NCBI GenBank assembly: GCA_030149965.1
Contig: JASLHB010000039.1
Coordinates: 1-7,949 of the forward strand
Length of the DNA: 7,949 nucleotides
From: Wohlfahrtiimonas sp.
Lineage (GTDB): Bacteria; Pseudomonadota; Gammaproteobacteria; Cardiobacteriales; Wohlfahrtiimonadaceae
Reading direction: 5' to 3'
Within the stretch, counting starts at the first letter, position 1; every line of letters starts with the position of its first letter. The notes under the pieces were generated by a model. The model was not told the DNA's origin, ran no database searches, and saw nothing but the letters and a program-made list of their open reading frames with translations. A program made the position numbers and the translations under genes. Below, piece after piece: positions 1 through 5,610 of the stretch.

Positions 1-41
1 TCATTGCTAACTGGAGTTTTAAATAGAGGGATATTAACCAT
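1..41 (-). CDS. Partial CDS, N-terminus only, product unknown
   Basis: An ATG at 41-39 opens a frame that stays open for 13 codons (MVNIPLFKTPVSN) to the window edge. It begins 4 bases after the mgsA stop codon, and the end of mgsA supplies AAAAAGG as a ribosome binding site about 8 bases upstream. That spacing suggests a third gene of the bamE-mgsA operon. Too little protein is visible to assign a family. The start is an inference from the SD and the open frame; the rest of the gene lies outside the window. Confidence 0.5.
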   Translation of the reverse strand, partial: MVNIPLFKTPVSN

Positions 42-45
42 TGTA

Positions 46-441
46 TTAACCTTTTTGTGAGTAAACATGAGTGAGACCTGTCATTAATAGGTCCGCTGTA
101 CCTTGATTACAAGCCATTGGGATATTATAAAGTGTTGATAAACGAATTAATGCTTTAACATCAACATCATGTGGCATTGGTGTTAATGCATCTGTGAAGA
201 AAATGAGTAAGCCTAATTCGCCAGTACAAATCAACGAGCCTAATTGTTGATCACCACCCAATGGTCCACTTTTTAAACGTGTTAAATTTAAATCAGGGTA
301 AGATTCCAAAATCACCTTACCTGTTGTACCTGTTGCATACAAAGGGAATTGTTTGAAAAATTCGTAATGAGGTTTGATCCATTCCACCAATTCTAATTTT
401 TTTTGGTCATGTGCAACCAAACCAATACCTTTATGAAGCAT
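46..441 (-). CDS. mgsA: Methylglyoxal synthase
   Basis: Cytosolic enzyme converting dihydroxyacetone phosphate to methylglyoxal plus phosphate, a bypass of lower glycolysis used when phosphate is short. Family landmarks are all visible in the 131-residue product: LVAHD near residue 8, ATGTTG at 36-41, SGPLGGDQQ with the catalytic Asp at 64 (D71 of the E. coli enzyme), FFTDAL with Asp84, and PHDVDVKAL with His91 and Asp94 (H98 and D101 in E. coli). It is a little shorter than the E. coli protein (152 aa), lacking part of both ends. An in-frame ATG at 453 would add MGEV, but only the ATG at 441 has a well-spaced SD (GGGAGAAG), so I prefer 441. It lies just downstream of bamE and is probably co-transcribed with it. 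Confidence 0.93.
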   Translation of the reverse strand: MLHKGIGLVAHDQKKLELVEWIKPHYEFFKQFPLYATGTTGKVILESYPDLNLTRLKSGPLGGDQQLGSLICTGELGLLIFFTDALTPMPHDVDVKALIRLSTLYNIPMACNQGTADLLMTGLTHVYSQKG

Positions 442-455
442 AACTTCTCCCATAA

Positions 456-785
456 TTATTGAAGTCTCTCAACAAATTGAACTTTTTTGTTTTGATCAAA
501 TGTTACTTGAACACTTTGATGAGCAGTTTGTTCGCCAGTTGATAATGAGCTCATGAAAGTATAGTGCCAAACATTAGGATGATATGCATCTCTTACTAAT
601 GGTGTGCCTAAAATGCGTTGCACATCTACTTGTGCCATACCTGGTTTAATTTGTTCTAAGCGAGAATCTTCAATTTGATTGCCTTGAAGAATTACTGTTT
701 TATGTAAACCTGGCATATTTGAACATGCCGAAATAAGGCCTGTCATTAATAATAGACTGCTGATCTGCATTACTCTCTTTTTCAT
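456..785 (-). CDS. bamE: Outer membrane protein assembly factor BamE (SmpA/OmlA lipoprotein)
   Basis: Small lipoprotein of the BAM complex that inserts beta-barrel proteins into the outer membrane. The product begins with Lys/Arg, a hydrophobic stretch, and a lipobox LISAC with the lipidated Cys at residue 21 (numbered from the ATG at 785); Ser at +2 fits outer-membrane sorting. The mature part carries the family pattern: QGNQIE, then IKPGM, a segment ending in ILGTPLVRD, WHYTF, and a C-terminal VQVTFD strand. Length (109 aa) is normal. Four ATG codons crowd the start (797, 791, 788, 785); 785 is preferred because GGA lies 7 bases upstream, while 797 has no SD. It is the first gene of a leftward operon with mgsA and is divergent from rnd. 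Confidence 0.92.
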   Translation of the reverse strand: MKKRVMQISSLLLMTGLISACSNMPGLHKTVILQGNQIEDSRLEQIKPGMAQVDVQRILGTPLVRDAYHPNVWHYTFMSSLSTGEQTAHQSVQVTFDQNKKVQFVERLQ

Positions 786-881
786 CATCATTTCCATGCA
801 AAGGTAAGTCGGTAAATAGTGGTAATTCTATACTAGAACGAATCTTTATAAAAATAATCTTTGATCTTGTGGAATTTACTC

Positions 882-887
882 TATAAT
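882..887 (+). promoter_or_regulatory. Promoter -10 element for rnd
   Basis: A perfect TATAAT lies 30 bases before the rnd ATG. A partial -35, TTGATC at 861-866, sits 15 bases upstream, which is shorter than the ideal 17. The -10 is convincing; the -35 is weak. Expected transcription start is near 893-895, giving a leader of about 25 bases. Confidence 0.5.
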
Positions 888-917
888 TTCGCCATGTTTT
901 TAAAATAACTGGACAGC

Positions 918-1787
918 ATGGCTAGAGAATATCTTTTCATCGATAGTGATGAAGCATTAAAAAACTGGGTGGCCAATCAACAAGATTTAACAGCGATAGC
1001 AGTGGATACAGAGTTCATGCGTTTTCGTACCTATTTTTCAAAATTATGTTTAGTGCAATTGGCGACAGACAAAGAAGCGATTTGTATTGATCCATTGGCA
1101 ATCAATGATTTTGAACCATTGTTATCCATGTTGACACATCCAAGAATCGTGAAGATTTTTCATTCAGCTAGCCAAGATCTGGAAACGTTATATACAACTT
1201 TTAATCTAATTCCTAAGCCGATTTTTGACACACAAATTGCTGAAACAGTTTTGGGTGCAGATCATTTAATGAGTTATCAAGATACTGTAGAAATGCGTTT
1301 AGATGTTTTATTAGAAAAAACGGAAACACGTACAGATTGGGAAAAGCGTCCGTTATCACAGAACCAAATTGATTATGCTTACGATGATGTTACATATTTA
1401 TATGATTTGTATCTTGTGATGAAAGATAAGATTGAAACTAAAGAAGAGCAACGCATTTTCTTTGATAAAACTGAAGCTTTGTATATGGTGGAAAAATACG
1501 CGCCAAATCCTGAAATGGCTTGGATGAAAGTGAAAGCGCGTAAGACTTTACGCGGTAAACGTTTACAGCTTTTAAAAATATTGGCGAAAAAAAGAGAAGA
1601 AGTTGCGATTGAGCACAATATGCCGAAGCGCTGGGTTGTGGATGATGCGGCATTGATTAATATGTCTAAGGATTTTAATCATCCAACCAATGAAAAAACC
1701 TTGGTATCATATTTCGAGAAACATCGTATGGCACCTTATTTTCAACCAGTCATTGATGATTTTTTATCAGATTCTAATTTTAATTAA
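918..1787 (+). CDS. rnd: Ribonuclease D
   Basis: 3'-5' exoribonuclease that trims the 3' ends of tRNA precursors and other small RNAs in the cytosol. The DEDDy exonuclease domain fills about residues 5-175: motif I DTEF with Asp30 and Glu32, motif II HSASQDLE with Asp87, and motif III YAYDD with Tyr153 and Asp157. RTDWEKRPLS before motif III is typical of RNase D. A single HRDC-type helical domain follows at about 195-280 (AWMKVKARKTLRGKRLQLL onward). The protein is 289 aa compared with about 375 in E. coli and ends after the first HRDC domain, so the second is missing; no frameshift explains this. GGA at 911-913 precedes the ATG. The YqaE-like gene follows directly and is probably in the same transcript. 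Confidence 0.93.
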   Translation: MAREYLFIDSDEALKNWVANQQDLTAIAVDTEFMRFRTYFSKLCLVQLATDKEAICIDPLAINDFEPLLSMLTHPRIVKIFHSASQDLETLYTTFNLIPKPIFDTQIAETVLGADHLMSYQDTVEMRLDVLLEKTETRTDWEKRPLSQNQIDYAYDDVTYLYDLYLVMKDKIETKEEQRIFFDKTEALYMVEKYAPNPEMAWMKVKARKTLRGKRLQLLKILAKKREEVAIEHNMPKRWVVDDAALINMSKDFNHPTNEKTLVSYFEKHRMAPYFQPVIDDFLSDSNFN

Positions 1788-1797
1788 AGGATAAATG

Positions 1798-2004
1798 ATG
1801 CGTTTATTGTTGGCATTTTTCTTGCCTTGGTTACAATTTTTCACAATTGGTCGTCCGATTGCGGGTATTTTTTGTTTGATTTTACAAATAACTATTATTG
1901 GCTGGTTGCCTGCTGTGATTTGGTCTGTTTATGCATTATCACAATATAAAACTGATCAGAAAATTAAAGATGCTCAAATGTCAGGGCGAATATTTAGAGA
2001 TTAA
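1798..2004 (+). CDS. YqaE/Pmp3-family small membrane protein
   Basis: A 68-residue, very hydrophobic protein with two predicted membrane segments (about residues 2-20 and 22-48) and a charged cytosolic tail. The order LLAFFLPWLQFF, a central Gly, then ITIIGWLPAVIWSVYAL matches the YqaE/Pmp3 (UPF0057) pattern of LLAxxLPPLxVF ... LLTLLGWxPGxIHAxY. Family members affect membrane potential and salt or stress tolerance in other organisms; the biochemical role is not settled. The match lacks some consensus residues (Trp in place of the second Pro, Ala in place of Gly after Pro), so this is a divergent member. Two ATGs overlap at 1795 and 1798; AAAGGA, which overlaps the rnd stop, is better placed for 1798. 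Co-transcription with rnd is likely and a terminator follows. Confidence 0.75.
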   Translation: MRLLLAFFLPWLQFFTIGRPIAGIFCLILQITIIGWLPAVIWSVYALSQYKTDQKIKDAQMSGRIFRD

Positions 2005-2021
2005 TCTCTCGAGATATTGAG

Positions 2022-2047
2022 AAAGCATCCTAATTGGATGCTTTTTT
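2022..2047 (+). terminator. Rho-independent terminator after rnd-yqaE
   Basis: AAAGCATCC (2022-2030) pairs perfectly with GGATGCTTT (2036-2044) around a TAATT loop, and the T-run continues to 2047. It lies 18 bases past the stop of the YqaE-like gene and would end the rnd transcript. Confidence 0.9.
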
Positions 2048-2091
2048 ATTATTGTTTCTATTGAATATAGATGATCATTATCGGAGTAACT

Positions 2092-2601
2092 ATGTTAAAA
2101 ATATTAGGGCTTTTTGCCATCATGGCAGCAATATCTGCGATTGTTTATAAACTCTTTTTTTCATTCAGAAAGAAGCATATTGGTTCTGGCAATATTTTTT
2201 ATGTGTGTGCAAATGGTGCTTTTAATGAAGTTTTAGAAACTGAAAAAATTCATCAAGAAAATTTGTGCATTCTCACAGCACGATCAACTGAAACAGTGAA
2301 CATTATGGATGGGATGATTACACAAAATATATTGAGTCGAGATAATCATGCTCAGCATCGTATATTGATCAATGGTATGCCTGTGGGGCATTTGAGAACA
2401 GAAACTGCACAAGCGCTTAAACAAGAAAAAGAGGAGCTTGGCATTCACAGTGGTTTAATTTACTGCAAAGTGAAAATCACAAAAGATCTAAATAATAAAA
2501 TGCAGGCAACATTGGATTTACCACCAATTGAGCGATTAGCTAAAGTTTTATCTAGCCAATCTTTTGAACACAGCGCAGTAAAATTCTCTAAATTAAAATA
2601 A
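2092..2601 (+). CDS. Membrane-anchored protein with a possible HIRAN-like domain
   Basis: I do not recognise this gene firmly. The 169-residue product has one N-terminal membrane anchor (about residues 3-24) followed by a basic patch (FRKKH), so the rest is likely cytosolic. The segment at about 60-145 has the shape of HIRAN-type domains: a hydrophobic strand, SRDNHAQHRILINGMPVGHL (82-101), a helix starting TETAQALKQ, then a strand with Cys (IYCKVKI). In HIRAN proteins the corresponding pattern is DNxxDxxAVxVxxxGxxVGYLxxxxA. HIRAN domains bind DNA ends or nucleic acid in helicases, but also occur alone; no function is assigned here. An ATG at 2071 is in frame, but GGAG at 2083-2086 points to the ATG at 2092. 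It stands between a terminator and the DUF2892 promoter, so it appears to be its own unit; I see no clear promoter. Confidence 0.6.
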   Translation: MLKILGLFAIMAAISAIVYKLFFSFRKKHIGSGNIFYVCANGAFNEVLETEKIHQENLCILTARSTETVNIMDGMITQNILSRDNHAQHRILINGMPVGHLRTETAQALKQEKEELGIHSGLIYCKVKITKDLNNKMQATLDLPPIERLAKVLSSQSFEHSAVKFSKLK

Positions 2602-2635
2602 CTGATTTCCCCATATCATTTTCTTTAAGGATTTA

Positions 2636-2644
2636 TGCTATCAT
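2636..2644 (+). promoter_or_regulatory. Extended -10 promoter for the DUF2892 gene
   Basis: TGCTATCAT is a TGn-extended -10 (TATCAT at 2639-2644). No good -35 is seen at the usual distance, as is common for extended -10 promoters. Predicted start is about 2651, immediately before the palindrome at 2653-2667. Confidence 0.45.
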
Positions 2645-2652
2645 GAAGATAA

Positions 2653-2667
2653 GTTACTTTTAGTAAC
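2653..2667 (+). promoter_or_regulatory. Palindrome in the leader of the DUF2892 gene
   Basis: GTTACT-TTT-AGTAAC is a perfect 6-bp inverted repeat with a 3-base centre. It sits at or just after the predicted transcription start and about 10 bases before the AAGGAG ribosome binding site. It could be a repressor operator or a small leader hairpin; it has no T-run of its own and is not a terminator. Confidence 0.4.
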
Positions 2668-2690
2668 AAATAAAATTTAAGGAGAAAATA

Positions 2691-2879
2691 ATGAAAAAGA
2701 ATATTGGAACTGTAGATGCAACACTTCGTATTATTGTGGGCTTATTTGTGATTAGCCTGATTTTTTGGGGACCAAAAACAATGTGGGGATTGGTTGGTTT
2801 AGTGCCAATTGGTGCTGCATTGATTAGATTTTGCCCGCTATATCCATTATTAGGGATTAATACTTGTAAGAAAGATTAG
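2691..2879 (+). CDS. DUF2892 (YgaP-like) small inner-membrane protein
   Basis: A 62-residue protein with two membrane helices (about 12-27 and 31-47). It shows the DUF2892 pattern: an N-terminal MKKNIGTVDATLRIIVGL and a C-terminal FCPLYPLLGINTC with Cys48 and Cys59. In other bacteria this module occurs alone or fused to rhodanese (YgaP) and is often found near sulfur or thiol metabolism genes; its own activity is not established. A strong SD, AAGGAG, lies 7 bases before the ATG. It has its own extended -10 promoter and a terminator directly downstream, so it is probably a single-gene unit. No sulfur gene is adjacent in this window. Confidence 0.88.
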   Translation: MKKNIGTVDATLRIIVGLFVISLIFWGPKTMWGLVGLVPIGAALIRFCPLYPLLGINTCKKD

Positions 2880-2895
2880 GGGATAAAATTAGATG

Positions 2896-2931
2896 AAAAA
2901 AGCACTTAACTTATATGTGAAGTGCTTTTTT
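2896..2931. terminator. Bidirectional terminator between DUF2892 and pilin genes
   Basis: AAAAAAGCACTT (2896-2907) and AAGTGCTTTTTT (2920-2931) form a 12-bp perfect stem with a 12-base loop. It has a T-run on the plus strand (to 2932) and a matching A-run on the other side, so it can end the rightward DUF2892 transcript and the leftward pilin transcript. Confidence 0.88.
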
Positions 2932-3047
2932 TATAATAAATGATTAAATCAAGCGAATCATGGAATCAATTTAGCATTGAATTTGTGGGTATTATTATAA
3001 TAATGAGTAGGCTCAGTATGAACGTTTTTCTGGCAAAAAATGGTTGA

Positions 3048-3587
3048 TTACCGAATGTTAGATGCTTTACATGGTTTTGGCAGAAACTGTACTTGGATTG
3101 CGGTTAGTGGTCTGGTTTTTAAATAAGATACACACACTGTTTTGTAGGTTTGTCTGATTGCTTCTCCAGTTTTCTCATCAAATTGGTCTGGATACATTTC
3201 TACGACTAATTCATTGTGGACTTTATCAAACTTCTCATCAAAAATTAATGTGAAACGATTAACCTTGTCAGTAATTCCACTATAAGTGGCAGTTTCCATA
3301 TTGATGTATTTAAGTGGGCTAATCATTGCCAGTTGTTTAGGGTTGTTATTGTATAGTGCCGATCTAGGAAATCCTAATCCTAAAAAGTCATTAGCTGCTG
3401 CAACGCCACTTGTAACATGATTTTCTATGGTTGCTATTTTGATTGGTGTAAACAGATTCAGCGCTTCACTTACACGTGCTTTTTTAGTGTAAGTTGTATA
3501 ATAGGGCATTGCCATAAGAGATAAAATGCCAATAATAGCAACAACGATCATTAACTCTATTAATGTAAATCCCTTCGTTATTATCAT
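3048..3587 (-). CDS. Type IV prepilin-like protein (PilA-type)
   Basis: A 179-residue prepilin with a short leader MIITKG cut by prepilin peptidase between Gly6 and Phe7. The mature N-terminus FTLIELMIVVAIIGILS is the canonical pilin helix, with the conserved Glu at mature position 5. The rest is an extracellular or periplasmic globular domain ending in a Cys152-Cys173 pair, which matches the C-terminal disulfide loop of type IVa pilins. Size fits a major pilin or a large pseudopilin. AAAGGAGAGG provides a strong SD. No other pilus assembly gene is in the window, so whether it is the main pilus subunit, a minor pilin or a competence/secretion pseudopilin cannot be decided; the strong-looking promoter favours an abundant subunit. 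Confidence 0.88.
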   Translation of the reverse strand: MIITKGFTLIELMIVVAIIGILSLMAMPYYTTYTKKARVSEALNLFTPIKIATIENHVTSGVAAANDFLGLGFPRSALYNNNPKQLAMISPLKYINMETATYSGITDKVNRFTLIFDEKFDKVHNELVVEMYPDQFDEKTGEAIRQTYKTVCVSYLKTRPLTAIQVQFLPKPCKASNIR

Positions 3588-3622
3588 GAATCCTCTCCTT
3601 TTATTATTTTTGTAAGGAAAAT

Positions 3623-3651
3623 ATTATAATTGTCAGTTAATTGACGAGCAA
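3623..3651 (-). promoter_or_regulatory. Promoter of the pilin gene with AT-rich upstream region
   Basis: On the minus strand TTGCTC (3651-3646) and TATAAT (3628-3623) are spaced by exactly 17 bases, giving a good sigma70-type promoter. The upstream DNA to about 3710 is almost entirely A/T, resembling an UP element. The predicted start is near 3616, leaving a leader of about 28 bases with the SD. No sigma54 GG/GC pair typical of many pilA promoters is seen. Confidence 0.6.
3632..3645. promoter_or_regulatory. Operator-like palindrome in the pilin promoter
   Basis: GTCAGTTAATTGAC reads as an imperfect palindrome (GTCA-n-TTAA-n-TGAC, one mismatched pair). It lies wholly between the -35 and -10 boxes, a position where a bound protein would block RNA polymerase. 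The regulator is unknown. Confidence 0.35.
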
Positions 3652-3709
3652 ATAATAATGAGTATTTATTTAAAATTTTTATTAATGATAAATATATTAT
3701 ACAAAAATT

Positions 3710-3735
3710 AAAAAACCTAACAATGGTTAGGTTTT
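3710..3735 (-). terminator. Terminator downstream of the P-loop NTPase gene
   Basis: AAAACCTAAC (3712-3721) pairs with GTTAGGTTTT (3726-3735) around a 4-base loop; on the minus strand the stem is followed by T6 and then a second T-rich tract. It ends transcripts coming leftward from the NTPase gene before the pilin promoter. Confidence 0.85.
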
Positions 3736-3799
3736 AGTGTGATTATATTAATGACTTAGAATCTTCTAGTACATCTGATTAGTTGTGGCACTTTTGATA

Positions 3800-4285
3800 T
3801 TACCGCTGAATATTTTGAACACAGCTACCATAATCTTTCACAATAATAACTTTATTAGAAAGCTCAGAATGGTTATTGAAGAATGCATCTAATCGTTGAT
3901 CAAAATTTTTGGAAGATTTGAGTCGATCTACAGTGCTTTTCCATGTTTCTATCGATTCTCGATGAGAGATTTTCGTACCAATAAATCTTGTGATTAAGCG
4001 AAAAGCACAGAGCCAATAGGGAATTTTAATGCGTAGAATGGTGGTAGATTCTTGAAAGAAGGGCAATAAACGTTTGTCGTATGCACCTTCCATAATCCAT
4101 TGATCTAGTTTCAGGATTTCATGAATGCGTGCATCTATCTTTTCTTGTGAATTTTTAACGTGATATTCATTGGAATCCCAATAGATATCATCAAATTCAT
4201 GGCTTGTTGTATTGAATCTACAAGATAGCTGTTGAGAAATGCTAGTTTTGCCCACGCCAGATGGGCCAATAATACAAATTTTCAT
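3800..4285 (-). CDS. P-loop NTPase, FlaR/adenylate-kinase-like (topology modulation family)
   Basis: A 161-residue cytosolic NTPase. MKICIIGPSGVGKTS at the N-terminus contains a Walker A loop (GPSGVGKT, residues 7-14). EFDDIYWDS at about 30-38 and DQWIMEGAY at about 61-69 match the acidic-Trp and WIxDGNY motifs of the FlaR/topology-modulation group of adenylate-kinase-like proteins. A later Arg-rich helix (CAFRLITRF) resembles the lid region. The phosphate acceptor in this group is poorly known, so no substrate is assigned. An in-frame TTG at 4330 would lengthen the protein, but it lies inside the prfB terminator, and the Walker A motif fits a start at 4285. No SD precedes the ATG. It has its own terminator downstream. 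Confidence 0.8.
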   Translation of the reverse strand: MKICIIGPSGVGKTSISQQLSCRFNTTSHEFDDIYWDSNEYHVKNSQEKIDARIHEILKLDQWIMEGAYDKRLLPFFQESTTILRIKIPYWLCAFRLITRFIGTKISHRESIETWKSTVDRLKSSKNFDQRLDAFFNNHSELSNKVIIVKDYGSCVQNIQR

Positions 4286-4309
4286 AAGATAATATAGTTG
4301 AGTGGAAAG

Positions 4310-4339
4310 AAAAAAGCTCTTGGTTTTCAAGAGCTTTTT
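4310..4339 (-). terminator. Terminator of prfB
   Basis: AAAAAGCTCTTG (4311-4322) and CAAGAGCTTTTT (4328-4339) form a 12-bp perfect stem with a 5-base loop, followed on the minus strand by T6 (4315-4310). It starts 9 bases after the prfB stop codon. Confidence 0.9.
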
Positions 4340-4347
4340 GTTTGGTT

Positions 4348-5443
4348 TTATAGGCCTGATTTCAAGCTTGCTTCAATGAAGCCATCTAGCTCGCCATCCA
4401 ACACCGCTTGTGTATTACCCATTTCGTAGCCAGTACGAAGATCTTTAATGCGTGATTGATCCAATACATAAGAACGGATTTGGCTGCCCCAACCAACATC
4501 AGACTTAGAGTCTTCAAGTGCATCAGATTTTTCGCGGCGCTTTTGCATTTCAAATTCATATAACTTAGAGCGCAATTGGTTCATTGCCACTTCTTTGTTA
4601 CGATGCTGAGAGCGATCATTTTGGCACTGTACAACGATATTTGTTGGTAAATGCGTAATACGCACCGCTGATTCAGTTTTGTTAACGTGCTGTCCACCTG
4701 CGCCCGAAGCACGATAAACGTCAATACGTAAATCAGCAGGATTGATTTCAATGTCCACATTGTCATCAATTTCAGGAGAGATAAACACAGCGCAGAATGA
4801 TGTATGGCGTTTGTTGTTTGAGTCGAAAGGAGATTTACGAACTAAGCGATGAATTCCTGTTTCTGTTCTTAACCAACCATAAGCATGATCGCCTTCGAAT
4901 TTAATTGTGGCAGATTTTAAGCCTGCAACATCGCCCGGTGATTCTTCGAGAATTTCAGTTTTAAAACCTTTATCTTCACCCCAACGCAAATACATGCGCA
5001 TCACCATAGAAGCCCAATCTTGCGCTTCTGTACCGCCAGCACCAGCTTGAATATCCATAAACGCGCTTGCGCTGTCTAATTCGCCTGAGAACATACGGCG
5101 GAATTCTAATGTTTCTACTTCTTTTTCGTACTGCGCTAAATCTGCTAATACAGCTGCTAGAGAATCTTCATCATTCTCTATTTCGCAGAGTTCTAGTAAA
5201 TCTTTTGCATCTGTTAAATGCGTTGTGAGATCACGAATATTGTAAACAATGTTTTCTAATGAAGAGCGCTCTTTGCCTAGCTTCTGAGCATATTCTGGAT
5301 CATTCCAAATCTCAGGACTTTCGAGCTCCATTAAAACTTCTGTTAAACGCTCTGACTTGCCATCGAAGTCAAAGATACCCCCTAAGATCGTTCAATCCTT
5401 TTAGTAGGCCATCAATTTTTTCATAATGTAAATTGAGTTCCAT
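4348..5443 (-). CDS. prfB: Peptide chain release factor 2, with programmed +1 frameshift
   Basis: Class I release factor that recognises UGA and UAA stop codons and triggers peptide release on the ribosome. Translation starts at the ATG at 5443 (AAGGAG 7 bases upstream), reads 24 codons to an in-frame TGA at 5371-5369, then shifts +1 at CTTTGAC and continues from 5370, giving 364 residues (E. coli RF2 has 365). The product is complement(join(4348..5370, 5372..5443)). Visible motifs: LEFRRMFSGE, DIQAGAGGTEAQDWASM, the stop-recognition tripeptide SPF (residues 204-206), and GAGGQ with the catalytic GGQ at 249-251. The residue matching E. coli position 246 is Ala, as in most bacteria and unlike the Thr of strain K-12. 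It is followed by its own terminator; lysS, its usual neighbour in enterobacteria, is absent. Confidence 0.97.
5368..5383 (-). promoter_or_regulatory. prfB autoregulatory frameshift site
   Basis: The minus strand reads AGGGGGTATCTTTGAC: an internal SD-like AGGGGG, a 3-base spacer, the slippery CTT codon, the in-frame TGA and then C, a poor termination context. This is identical in design to the E. coli site. When RF2 is scarce, the ribosome slips +1 at CTTT and makes full-length RF2; when RF2 is plentiful, it stops after 24 residues. Confidence 0.97.
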
Positions 5444-5483
5444 TCGTGATCTCCTTAATAACTGTTAAAAATTTAAGGCACAT

Positions 5484-5489
5484 ATTATA
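5484..5489 (-). promoter_or_regulatory. Probable -10 element for prfB
   Basis: The minus strand carries a perfect TATAAT (5489-5484) about 40 bases before the prfB ATG. No clear -35 is seen at 16-18 bases. The -10 lies between two halves of a GCACAT/ATGTGC inverted repeat (5478-5483 and 5503-5508). Confidence 0.4.
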
Positions 5490-5610
5490 ACGCTAAAATG
5501 TAATGTGCTTCTAAAAAGGTTTAATGGACATATAATCAATAGTTAATTCAGAATTTTTTGTGATTAAGTATGGTAGAAATGAAGAAAATTAACATCTATT
5601 AAAAGTAGTA

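Noticed and set aside
1379..1653. Minus-strand open frames inside rnd
   Set aside because: They are antisense to the well-supported RNase D coding region, with no SD or family pattern.
2940..3047. A 35-codon plus-strand ORF starting MIKSSESW between the bidirectional terminator and the pilin gene
   Set aside because: It has no SD, starts 8 bases after a terminator and shows no recognisable sequence pattern; likely chance.
4286..4330. Upstream TTG start extending the P-loop NTPase by 15 residues
   Set aside because: The TTG lies within the prfB terminator stem, and the added residues precede an N-terminus (MKICIIGPSG) that already fits the family start.
4581..4769. Alternative-frame minus-strand ORF inside prfB
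   Set aside because: It overlaps the GGQ-containing core of RF2 in another frame and has no protein-family signal.
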